This document shows, piece after piece, positions 47,698 to 56,253 of a stretch of 64,000 bases of DNA. How positions within the stretch are numbered: the stretch's first letter is position 1; every line of letters begins with the position of its first letter. Origin of the DNA: Methanobrevibacter sp. YE315 (GTDB taxonomy: Archaea; Methanobacteriota; Methanobacteria; Methanobacteriales; Methanobacteriaceae); the NCBI RefSeq assembly GCF_001548675.1, contig NZ_CP010834.1, positions 2,019,501-2,083,500 of the forward strand. The letters run 5' to 3'. A model generated the notes under the pieces. The model saw only the letters and a program-made list of their open reading frames with translations, was not told where the DNA came from and did not search any database. Position numbers and translations under genes: made by a program.

Positions 47698-49050
47698 ATG
47701 ATGTGTGGACTTGAAATCCACGTACAACTGGAAACCGAATCAAAATTATTCTGTGATTGCCCTACAAATTATCAAGAGGCACCTATTAATTCAAACATCT
47801 GCCCAGTTTGTTTAAACCAACCAGGTGCAAAACCACATCCAACCAATGAAAAAGCATTGGAAAACGCATTAATGATTTCTTTAATGCTCAACTGTGAGAT
47901 TGATCAAGGCGTCACATACTTTATGAGAAAACATTATGATTATCCGGATTTACCATCCGGTTATCAAAGAACTTCCGTACCTATTGGATTTAATGGAGAA
48001 TTAAACGGAATCCGAATTAGGGAAATTCACGTTGAAGAAGACCCAGGCCAATTTAAACCTGACAGAGGTACTGTAAACTTCAACCGTTCTGGAATTCCAT
48101 TAGTGGAAATCGTTACAGAACCGGACATCAAATCCCCTGAAGAAGCAAGAAACTTCCTAAAAGAATTAATCCGTGTTATACAATATAGTGGAGGAGGCCG
48201 TGGTGAAGGAACCATGAGAGCTGACGTAAACATTTCTATCAATGGTGGTAACAGGGTAGAAATGAAAAACATAAACTCCATTAAAGGTGCATACAAAGCA
48301 TTGAAATTTGAACTTGTAAGACAGAAAAACCTTATGAAAAGAGGAGTTGAAGTTAAACAGGAAACTCGTGCATACCTCGAATCTCAAATGATTACTGTTG
48401 GAATGAGATTAAAAGAAGATGCTGATGATTACAGATTCATTACCGACCCTGATTTGCCTCCAATGCAAATTAGCGATGAATTTATCCAAAGAGTTTTAGA
48501 CACTATGCCTGAAGCACCTCACAATAAGGTAAAAAGATTCGTTGAGGATTATGGCATTGATGAAGAATCCGCAAAAGTTTTAACTTCAGAACTTGATTTG
48601 GCTATCGCATATGAAGAAGTTGCAAAAGAAATTGATCCTAAATTTGCAGCCAAATGGATGAGAGATGAACTTAAAAGAGTCTTATCTTACAATAAATTAG
48701 ATTACGCAGATAGTGGAATCACTGTTGAAAATTTAGTTGAATTATTCAATATGCTTCAAGATAAAGAAATTACAACAAAAGCAGGCCAAAGAATTATTGA
48801 ACAAATGCCAAACAACGATAAATCACCTAAAGCTATTGCAGAAGAATTAGGATTGCTTGGTGTTGTTAAAGATGATGAAGTATTGGCTGCTGTTAAACAA
48901 GCTATTGAAGAAAATCCAAAAGCTGTAGACGATTATTTAGCTGGTCAAAAAGCTTCCCTTAACTTCTTAGTTGGTCAAGTAATGAGAATAACCCGCGGAA
49001 AAGCAGACCCTGGAGAAACCGTAAAATTATTAAAAGAAAATATTGAATGA
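47698..49050 (+). CDS. gatB: Asp-tRNA(Asn)/Glu-tRNA(Gln) amidotransferase subunit B
   Basis: GatB of the transamidation complex forming Gln- or Asn-tRNA. The 450 residues begin MMCGLEIHVQLETESKLFCDC, with CXXCLNQPG zinc-binding region, YPDLPSGYQRTS, HVEEDPG and SGIPLVEIVTEPD, then the YqeY-like tail. The best ribosome-binding site, GGAGG at 47668-47672, is 25 bases from the first in-frame ATG. Between lie in-frame ATT codons, one (47680) at ideal spacing, and an out-of-frame start giving MMSI and a stop that overlaps the ATG. The true start is therefore uncertain. Confidence 0.95.
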   Translation: MMCGLEIHVQLETESKLFCDCPTNYQEAPINSNICPVCLNQPGAKPHPTNEKALENALMISLMLNCEIDQGVTYFMRKHYDYPDLPSGYQRTSVPIGFNGELNGIRIREIHVEEDPGQFKPDRGTVNFNRSGIPLVEIVTEPDIKSPEEARNFLKELIRVIQYSGGGRGEGTMRADVNISINGGNRVEMKNINSIKGAYKALKFELVRQKNLMKRGVEVKQETRAYLESQMITVGMRLKEDADDYRFITDPDLPPMQISDEFIQRVLDTMPEAPHNKVKRFVEDYGIDEESAKVLTSELDLAIAYEEVAKEIDPKFAAKWMRDELKRVLSYNKLDYADSGITVENLVELFNMLQDKEITTKAGQRIIEQMPNNDKSPKAIAEELGLLGVVKDDEVLAAVKQAIEENPKAVDDYLAGQKASLNFLVGQVMRITRGKADPGETVKLLKENIE

Positions 49051-49064
49051 TGGGGGAAACTGAA

Positions 49065-49874
49065 ATGACAGAAAAAAAATCTTTTGTAAAAGATTACATG
49101 ACAAAAAATGTTATTAATGTTTCTCCAGAAACTCAAACTGAAGATCTTATTGAATTAATGAGAGAAAGTCACCACAACAGTTATCCTGTTGTTGAAAATG
49201 ACAAGCTTGTTGGAATGGTGACTGCATTCGATATTATAGTTAAAGAATGGGCAGATACCGTTAGAGGCATAATGAGTACAAAACTGGTTGTTGCAAACCA
49301 AAATTTATCTATCAATGATGCTTCTAGAGTAATGTTTAGACGAGGAATATCAAGAATGCCTGTTGTTGACGAAAAGGGAAAGCTGGTTGGAATTATTACC
49401 AATACTGATATGGTCAGATCCCATATTGAAAGATCAACACCAAATAAAGTCGAATACTTTAAAAGTACATTAGAACAATTATATGGCATTAAAACTACCT
49501 TAAGGCATATGAAAGTTGATACACACAAATTACGCCCAACACAAGACAGGGTTTACGCAGACGAACTTGAAGGAAGAACATATGAACTAAAACGAGGATT
49601 AGCAGAACCTGCAATTGTTGTCAAGACAGGCGATAGGTGGATTTTAGTTGATGGACACCACAGGGCAGTTGCTTCAGTACAACAAGGTTATGAAACTGTT
49701 GATTCATATGTTATCGATTTGGGCCAGGACATCAAATTAGGTATGGAAAAAACAGCAGACAATGCCGGAATTTACAATTTCAGTGATATCGAGATTATCG
49801 ATTATGATAAACACCCACTAATAGCACTTACAGAAAGCATGCAAGATCAAGCTTCCAAAGGTGATTTCAAATGA
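49065..49874 (+). CDS. CBS pair fused to a ParB-like nuclease domain
   Basis: The 269 residues start at 49065, eight bases after GGGGG. Two CBS repeats (about 8-125: [20 protein letters not shown] and [19 protein letters not shown]) precede a ParB/sulfiredoxin-like domain with [19 protein letters not shown]. The fusion suggests ligand-controlled DNA binding or kinase-like activity of the ParB fold. It follows gatB by 14 bases and overlaps hisE by 4. Confidence 0.85.
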   Translation: MTEKKSFVKDYMTKNVINVSPETQTEDLIELMRESHHNSYPVVENDKLVGMVTAFDIIVKEWADTVRGIMSTKLVVANQNLSINDASRVMFRRGISRMPVVDEKGKLVGIITNTDMVRSHIERSTPNKVEYFKSTLEQLYGIKTTLRHMKVDTHKLRPTQDRVYADELEGRTYELKRGLAEPAIVVKTGDRWILVDGHHRAVASVQQGYETVDSYVIDLGQDIKLGMEKTADNAGIYNFSDIEIIDYDKHPLIALTESMQDQASKGDFK

Positions 49875-50158
49875 ATGACGAAATCATTAGGGAAGTTTAT
49901 TCCGTTTTAGAATCCAGACGTGATAATCCTATTGATTCATACACATCAAACATCATGCAGGATAATGATAAAAAAGCAGAAGACAAGATTCTTGAAAAAA
50001 TAGCTGAAGAGGCGGGAGAAGTAATTATTGCTTCTAAAAATGATGAAAATTTAGTATATGAATCTGTTGATTTGATTTTCCACACATTGCTAATATTGGC
50101 ATATAAGGGAGTGGAAATCGATGAAGTTTTCGAAGAGTTCGCAAGAAGGAGAAAATAG
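49871..50158 (+). CDS. hisE: Phosphoribosyl-ATP pyrophosphatase
   Basis: Second step of histidine synthesis. The 95 residues show the MazG-like metal-binding EEAGEVIIA and [14 protein letters not shown] motifs. No other his gene is near; it is coupled by a 4-base overlap to the CBS-ParB gene. Confidence 0.93.
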   Translation: MNDEIIREVYSVLESRRDNPIDSYTSNIMQDNDKKAEDKILEKIAEEAGEVIIASKNDENLVYESVDLIFHTLLILAYKGVEIDEVFEEFARRRK

Positions 50159-50203
50159 CTTCATTAAATTAATTTAATAAATAATCAAAAATTGGTTGGA
50201 AAA

Positions 50204-50971
50204 ATGTTTGATACATTCTCAGAAAAAAAGTTTCTATTAAAACAATTGGTTAAAAGGGATTTAACCTCAAAATACAAAGATTCAGTTTTAGGAATACTTT
50301 GGAGTTTCTTTAATCCTCTTTTAATCATGCTGGTTTTTACTGCAATTTTTTCCATGTTGTTTGGTCGACAAATTGAGAATTATCCTGTTTACTTCTTATC
50401 AGGAAGATTAATTTATGATTTTTATAATGCTGGGACCAAAGGAGCTATGAGGTCTATAAAACGGAACGCAGCATTACTTAAAAAGATTTATGTTCCAAAG
50501 CATATGTTCTCAATTAGTGCCATATGCTATGAATTCGTTAATTTTTTAATATCTTTCGTAATCCTATTTGGAGTTATGTTAATTACCGGCGCAAAATTCC
50601 ATCCTACAATAATATTTGCAATCATACCAATAATGTTTTTAGTTTGCTTAATATTCGGAATAGGATTGATATTGGCTGTTTGCAACACATATTTCTCCGA
50701 TATAGGTCATTTATACAATGTTTTCACTTTAGTATTGATGTATGCTTCAGCATTATTTTATCCGATGGAAATCGTCCCAGCGCTTGTTCAAAAAATATTT
50801 ACATTAAATCCTGTTTATTCAGCAATCACCTGCTTTAGGGAATGTGTAGTTTATGGAATAACACCTAACTTAAGCACATTATCCTATTTAGCGGCATTTT
50901 CATTAACAGTACTGGGAATTGGAATTCTATTATTTAATATTTATGATAAAAAATTAGCATTAGAGATATAA
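50204..50971 (+). CDS. ABC-2 type glycopolymer export permease
   Basis: A 255-residue permease of the TagG/Wzm type with six membrane segments, and SKYKDSVLGILWSFFNPLL at the start, diagnostic of polysaccharide and teichoic acid exporters. I choose ATG 50204 with GGTTGG upstream, over a TTG four codons earlier. Its ATPase partner follows 11 bases later. Confidence 0.88.
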   Translation: MFDTFSEKKFLLKQLVKRDLTSKYKDSVLGILWSFFNPLLIMLVFTAIFSMLFGRQIENYPVYFLSGRLIYDFYNAGTKGAMRSIKRNAALLKKIYVPKHMFSISAICYEFVNFLISFVILFGVMLITGAKFHPTIIFAIIPIMFLVCLIFGIGLILAVCNTYFSDIGHLYNVFTLVLMYASALFYPMEIVPALVQKIFTLNPVYSAITCFRECVVYGITPNLSTLSYLAAFSLTVLGIGILLFNIYDKKLALEI

Positions 50972-50982
50972 GGGTAATAATC

Positions 50983-51792
50983 ATGAGTTTAACAGAAAAA
51001 TTAGGCAATATTCGTGGGAAAAAAGATGTTCCCGAATTAAGTAATGGTGATTCGGATATTGCAATTGAAATTGAAGATTTAGTAATGGAATTCAAGGTTA
51101 CTAAAGATAAAATTGATACTCTTAAAGAATATGTTATTAGAACCTTAAAAAGAAACAAAAAAGAAAAAAGAAAAATAAGAGTTTTAGACGGAGTTTCTTT
51201 TAAGGTGCACAGAGGAGAAAGGGTTGGCCTTCTTGGATTTAATGGTGCTGGGAAAAGTACATTGTTAAGAATTATCTCCGGTATCTATGAGCCTACAGAA
51301 GGTAAAGTTACAATAAACGGCAAACTCGCTCCTTTATTAGCAATCAGTGCGGGTTTTGATAAAAATTACACTGGAAAGAATAACATTTACCTGAATGGTG
51401 CTTTTTTAAGTATGGAAGAGGACTTCATCGATGAAAAATATGATGAAATCGTTGAATTTTCAGAACTTGGAGAATACATCAATTACCCTGTTAAAAATTA
51501 TTCAAGAGGTATGTCTGCCAAATTAGGTTTTTCAATAGCTACACTCGTAAAACCGGATATACTGATTATTGATGAAATCTTATCTGTTGGAGATATTAAA
51601 TTCAGAAAGAAAAGTTCAGATAAAATCTATTCCATGATGGAAGAAGGCGTTACCGTATTGCTAGTTTCACATTCAATAGCACAAGTCAAAAAGATTTGTG
51701 ATAGGTGTGTATGGCTTGAAAACGGTAAAATCGTAATGGAAGGGCCGACTGAAGAAGTATGTAATGCCTACGTAGAAAGTTCAAAAAAATAA
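50983..51792 (+). CDS. ABC-type glycopolymer export ATPase
   Basis: TagH/Wzt-like ATPase of 269 residues. Walker A GFNGAGKSTLLR, signature YSRGMSAKLGFS, Walker B DILIIDEIL and the switch histidine in LLVSHS are all present. The Q-loop region is modified to APLLAISAGFDKNYTGKNN, typical of polysaccharide exporters. There is no C-terminal glycan-binding domain. It pairs with the permease at 50204. Confidence 0.9.
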   Translation: MSLTEKLGNIRGKKDVPELSNGDSDIAIEIEDLVMEFKVTKDKIDTLKEYVIRTLKRNKKEKRKIRVLDGVSFKVHRGERVGLLGFNGAGKSTLLRIISGIYEPTEGKVTINGKLAPLLAISAGFDKNYTGKNNIYLNGAFLSMEEDFIDEKYDEIVEFSELGEYINYPVKNYSRGMSAKLGFSIATLVKPDILIIDEILSVGDIKFRKKSSDKIYSMMEEGVTVLLVSHSIAQVKKICDRCVWLENGKIVMEGPTEEVCNAYVESSKK

Positions 51793-51806
51793 TTTAAGGT
51801 TTTAAT

Positions 51807-52325
51807 ATGGATAAACGATGGATATTGATTATAATAATAATGATTATTGGAATAAGCTGCATGTATTTAATTGTTGATTCGTCAAACACTGTAGGCAGTG
51901 CAATTGCAGATGTTAACACTTCTATTGTAACATTGCCGGACGGTTTTTCAAAAGCTGAATCCGATAGTTCAAGCCTTGAATTGGTTAATGAAAATACTAA
52001 TGAAGATATTTATATAAAAGATTTGGGCAAAGTAAACTCTTCATATGAGCAATTCACCAGCAAACTTAAAAGTTTGAAAGCCAGCGGAGAAATAGAAATA
52101 ATCAAAAATTCAAGCAACATTACCAAAGACAAGAGTTTATATACCATCTATTATCAAAATGCAAGTGATGAAACTGTAAGTAACAGGTCAATTTCTTATC
52201 TATACTCACATAACCACACATTTTACATAAAAATGTCAGGATATGAAAACATTAATGAATTAGATAAAGATTTAACTTTCATTGTAAATACACTAGTGCC
52301 TGATTATAAGAAATCACAAGATTAA
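51807..52325 (+). CDS. Membrane-anchored PsbP-like protein
   Basis: A 172-residue protein with one N-terminal membrane helix (RWILIIIIMIIGISCMYLIV) and an extracellular domain rich in Ser/Asn, starting LPDGFSKAESD. The layout and size resemble the exported protein at 10632-11180. It sits between the exporter ATPase and the TagF-like gene, so it may belong to the glycopolymer machinery. No enzyme motif. Confidence 0.6.
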   Translation: MDKRWILIIIIMIIGISCMYLIVDSSNTVGSAIADVNTSIVTLPDGFSKAESDSSSLELVNENTNEDIYIKDLGKVNSSYEQFTSKLKSLKASGEIEIIKNSSNITKDKSLYTIYYQNASDETVSNRSISYLYSHNHTFYIKMSGYENINELDKDLTFIVNTLVPDYKKSQD

Positions 52326-52339
52326 CAAGGGGATGCCTT

Positions 52340-54886
52340 TTGGAATTTTCAGTGATAATTACAACATACAATTCTGAAAAATGGATAAAAAATACTATTG
52401 ATTCAATTATTAACCAGGAATTGAATTTTGAAGAAAATGTTGAAATTATAATTGTCGACCATTACAGTAATGACAATACCCGCCAAATTTGCATTGAATA
52501 CACTAGGAAGTACCCTTATAATTTTAAATTGCTCAGTAATAATGCTGAAAACATTTCTGATGCGAGAAATATCGCCCTTAAATATGTTGAGGGAAAATAT
52601 GTTAACATATTGATGAGTGAAAGTTCACTATCCAGAAAAACATTAGGATCCATTTCACTTTTTTTTAAAAAAAATCCCCATGTGGATGTTGCATCAGTGC
52701 CTATATACTTTGTTAATAAAAAAAATAAAGACCATTGGTCCAATGCTAGATTTGAAAAAAATCAGATTGCAAACCTGATTAAGAATCCTGAGTATTATCA
52801 AATTTTTACATCATCTAGCTTTATTAGAAAATCTGCACTGCAAAACATTGAATATCAGAACCTTATATTTTCGGAAAATACTGTTTTTATAAATGAAGTA
52901 TTGATTAACAACCCTCAAATTGGACTTTGCAATAATGGATACTGCAATTCAGAAATAGACTTGGAAAAAAACATATATCTCGATGATGCCGTATTGACAA
53001 AAGAGTACTATTTGGGATTATGCGAAAGAAATTTCAAACGTCTGATTAAAAAGAGTCTAGATAAATTTAACTATGTTCCGAGATTTGTCCAAAATGCAAT
53101 AATGTACCATCTGGCCATAATGTTAAATGTAGATGATACCAAAAAGATTCTGAATGCGGAAGAAATTCAGACACTAAAATCCGATTTGAATTACGTTTTA
53201 AATTTCATTGATGATGATATTATCATAAATTATCCGATTATTGAAGAAACTGTCAAATTGAATGCATTCATATTAAAATATGGAAAATTGGATCCAATAT
53301 TCCTTACGCTTTTTGATTTAAATACCGTTTATATCGACAATTATGATATAATAAATAATACATTATATGTAATGGCGAATATTGCAAAAATAAACAACCG
53401 GGACATTGAAATATTTGTCAATGGTTATCCCCTTCAAAAAACCGTGCTGAACTTCCCTCAAAGAAATAAAACTTATTTCGATTACACATATTATACAGAT
53501 TATACATTTGAATTTGCGCTACCCCTATTACCTGGTGGAAAATATGAAATTGAATTCAGAGCCGACGGAGAAAAATTAGGCATCGATTTCTCAAGACCAT
53601 GTAATTTTTCAAAGACAGTCGGTTATGCAAAAACAAGAAAGTATATCAGTATCTTGAAAGATGACAAAATCTTAATTAAAAGGAAAACCAAATTAAACTG
53701 GATTAAACAAGAAATAAAATCACTTATTCATATGTTAAAAGAACGTGAACCAGGCTATAAAGTGGGAATACCATTCAGAATAGCCTATATGATTGGATAT
53801 CCGTTTTTAAAAGATAAACACATATGGCTCTTTATGGACAGGCCAGATTCCGGTGATGATAATGCGTCACATATGTTTAAATATGCAATGGGAAAAGATG
53901 ATGGCATTGATAAATACTTTATTTTAGAGAAAAACGGGAACGGATATTCTGAAATCAAAAGAATTGGTGAAATATTGCCTTACAAATCTCTTAGACACCG
54001 ATATTTGGGATTATTTGCAGAACACATCATAACTTCCCATCCTGATAATCAGATTATTTACCCATTTTGGGGAAGTTACCCTCATTTAGCAGGTTTATTG
54101 AAATCCAACACAACATTCCTGCAGCATGGGATAATTAAAGATGACATTTCAGGTTGGTTAAATAGGTTCAACATGAATTTATCCTTATTCGTTGTAAGTT
54201 CCACCAAAGAACGTGAATCAGTATTCGAAAATCCTTATAACTACCCTAAAGACATCATTAAATTACTTGGGTTGCCTAGATTCGATGGCCTCGAAAACAT
54301 AGACAATAAAAAACAAATCCTCATTATGCCTTCATGGAGACGATATTTTGACAACAACTCCAAGCAATTCATCGCCAAAACAGAATACTTCCAAAGATTC
54401 AATTCATTAATCAACAATGAAAAACTAATCAATACAGCCAAGGAATACGGTTATGAAATAATATTCAGACCACACCCCAATATCTACAAATACATTGACT
54501 TGTTCAATAGGAATGATTTCGTTGAAATAGACTTAAAACAGGTTAAATACCAAACCTTATTCAATGAAGGATCATTATTAATAACAGACTATTCATCAGT
54601 AGCATTCGATTTTGCATATCTCCACAAACCGGTAATGTATTATCAATATGGTGACGATTATCATTTTGATGTCAAAAACGCTTACTTCAAATATGAAACC
54701 ATGGGTTTCGGTGAAGTTTGCAGAGATGAAGAGGAATTGGTTGACTTGATTGTCGGATATATCAAAAACGATTGTAAGATGAAAGATGAATACTCCAAAA
54801 GAGTTGATGACTTCTTTATATATATCGATAAGAACAACTGTAAAAGAGTTTATGAAGCCATTAAGGAGATTCCTTTAAAGGATTAA
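52340..54886 (+). CDS. GT2-like/TagF-like glycerophosphotransferase fusion
   Basis: An 848-residue protein. The first 250 residues are a GT-A fold: VIITTYNSEKWIKNTIDSI, IIIVDHYSNDNT and DARNIAL. About residues 465-845 form a TagB/TagF CDP-glycerol glycerophosphotransferase: TTFLQHGIIKDD, FRPHPNIYKY and LLITDYSSVAFDFAYLHKPV. The middle (about 330-430) is beta-rich, possibly sugar-binding. The start is TTG at 52340, supported by AGGGG 7-8 bases upstream. The GT-A part reads ILMSES where DxD is expected, so its own activity is doubtful. Confidence 0.85.
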   Translation: MEFSVIITTYNSEKWIKNTIDSIINQELNFEENVEIIIVDHYSNDNTRQICIEYTRKYPYNFKLLSNNAENISDARNIALKYVEGKYVNILMSESSLSRKTLGSISLFFKKNPHVDVASVPIYFVNKKNKDHWSNARFEKNQIANLIKNPEYYQIFTSSSFIRKSALQNIEYQNLIFSENTVFINEVLINNPQIGLCNNGYCNSEIDLEKNIYLDDAVLTKEYYLGLCERNFKRLIKKSLDKFNYVPRFVQNAIMYHLAIMLNVDDTKKILNAEEIQTLKSDLNYVLNFIDDDIIINYPIIEETVKLNAFILKYGKLDPIFLTLFDLNTVYIDNYDIINNTLYVMANIAKINNRDIEIFVNGYPLQKTVLNFPQRNKTYFDYTYYTDYTFEFALPLLPGGKYEIEFRADGEKLGIDFSRPCNFSKTVGYAKTRKYISILKDDKILIKRKTKLNWIKQEIKSLIHMLKEREPGYKVGIPFRIAYMIGYPFLKDKHIWLFMDRPDSGDDNASHMFKYAMGKDDGIDKYFILEKNGNGYSEIKRIGEILPYKSLRHRYLGLFAEHIITSHPDNQIIYPFWGSYPHLAGLLKSNTTFLQHGIIKDDISGWLNRFNMNLSLFVVSSTKERESVFENPYNYPKDIIKLLGLPRFDGLENIDNKKQILIMPSWRRYFDNNSKQFIAKTEYFQRFNSLINNEKLINTAKEYGYEIIFRPHPNIYKYIDLFNRNDFVEIDLKQVKYQTLFNEGSLLITDYSSVAFDFAYLHKPVMYYQYGDDYHFDVKNAYFKYETMGFGEVCRDEEELVDLIVGYIKNDCKMKDEYSKRVDDFFIYIDKNNCKRVYEAIKEIPLKD

Positions 54887-55453
54887 TTCCATATTGTACA
54901 TTCCCCTTTCAAAATTTCCAAATTTAAGCCTTTTTTTATTGAATACCTTAAATCCCATTTTCTCATAAAGATGTTTTGCACCAGCATTTCTGAAATCAGC
55001 GTCTAAAATTATGCGATTCAATTTTTTAGATTGAGCATAAGCTATTACATCATTTAAAACTTGTTCACCCAAACCATTTCCCCTTAAAGATGAATCGATG
55101 GCTATTTCTGCAAGGTATAAATCATCTTTTTTAATATCGCATAAAACAAAATAATCTAAAATATCAACGACAATTAACTTTAATGATTTGACTCTTAAAT
55201 CACGAGGCATTTTAGAGACATATGCCACCAGCATCCCAATCACTTCATTATTATCATCTAAAATTACTTTAAAAGAACTGGTAGGTTCATGCTTTTTTAA
55301 ATCATTTTCAATAGTTGAAATGGCTTTTGATTGATTTTTAAATAGCAAATCAAAAGTTCTAAAGTCAACATCATAAACCAATTTGGCTACTTTATGTGCA
55401 TCATGAATTTTCGGATTGAAATTCTCATAAATCAATCTAATCACTTTTAACAA
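54875..55453 (-). CDS. GNAT family N-acetyltransferase
   Basis: A 192-residue acyltransferase. The acetyl-CoA loop is [16 protein letters not shown] and the last strand includes [12 protein letters not shown]. The N-terminal 60 residues are variable. The substrate is unknown. It overlaps larB by 17 bases at its start and the TagF-like gene by 12 at its end. Confidence 0.85.
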   Translation of the reverse strand: MLKVIRLIYENFNPKIHDAHKVAKLVYDVDFRTFDLLFKNQSKAISTIENDLKKHEPTSSFKVILDDNNEVIGMLVAYVSKMPRDLRVKSLKLIVVDILDYFVLCDIKKDDLYLAEIAIDSSLRGNGLGEQVLNDVIAYAQSKKLNRIILDADFRNAGAKHLYEKMGFKVFNKKRLKFGNFERGMYNMELIL

Positions 55454-56198
55454 TAGTTAATGCAAATACGCCTGCGCCAAATCCATTATCAATATTCACG
55501 ACAGCAATCCCCGGAGCACAGGATTGTAACATGGCATCCAAAGCCACCCTTCCTCCTTCACCAACTCCATAGCCAACTGAAGTCGGAACACCGATTACGG
55601 GCACGTCAACAAGACCTGCAACAACTGAAGGCAGAGCCCCTTCCATTCCTGCACAAACAATGAATGCCCTTACGCCTTCACTTACCATATGTGCAATCTG
55701 AGGAAACAGCCTATGAATTCCGGCAACACCAATGTCATAGGAAGTAATTGCTTCACAACCACCTTCTTCAACAATTACGCGAGCTTCTTCAGCAATGTTG
55801 ATATCGGATGTTCCTGCAGTAATAATTCCAATTTTGGCAATCGAGTCTGTTTTTTCAATTTTTTGTCTTATAATCAATATTCGAGCTCTTTTATTATAAT
55901 CAAAAATCGCTGAAATATTTTCCAAATCATTTAGTAATCTTTCATATCTATCTTCGGATAATTTAGTTATAATTAGGTTATCATTATTATTTTCAATGTA
56001 TCTTTTAATTATTAAAAGCAGATCTTCATAATCTTTGCTGGGTGCAAAAACTGCCTCTGGAAAGCCTGTTCTCTGGTTTCTTTCCATATCCATTTTTGCA
56101 ATTTCATCAAATTCTAAAATGTTATTTGAATTAATGAGATTTTCAGCTTCCTCTATACTGATTTGCCCATTAACCAATCTTTCAAGAATATCTTTCAT
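55437..56198 (-). CDS. larB: Nickel pincer cofactor biosynthesis protein LarB
   Basis: Carboxylase/hydrolase that starts nickel-pincer-nucleotide synthesis from nicotinate adenine dinucleotide. The 253 residues have an N-terminal linker region with [13 protein letters not shown], then the PurE-like core [51 protein letters not shown] and the C-terminal [12 protein letters not shown]. LarC and LarE are not in the window. It is divergent from hypF across 55 bases. Confidence 0.94.
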   Translation of the reverse strand: MKDILERLVNGQISIEEAENLINSNNILEFDEIAKMDMERNQRTGFPEAVFAPSKDYEDLLLIIKRYIENNNDNLIITKLSEDRYERLLNDLENISAIFDYNKRARILIIRQKIEKTDSIAKIGIITAGTSDINIAEEARVIVEEGGCEAITSYDIGVAGIHRLFPQIAHMVSEGVRAFIVCAGMEGALPSVVAGLVDVPVIGVPTSVGYGVGEGGRVALDAMLQSCAPGIAVVNIDNGFGAGVFALTIVKSD

Positions 56199-56253
56199 AA
56201 TATAATATTTAGGATAAAATTATATAAAATTTAACTTACAATATTATAACTTA

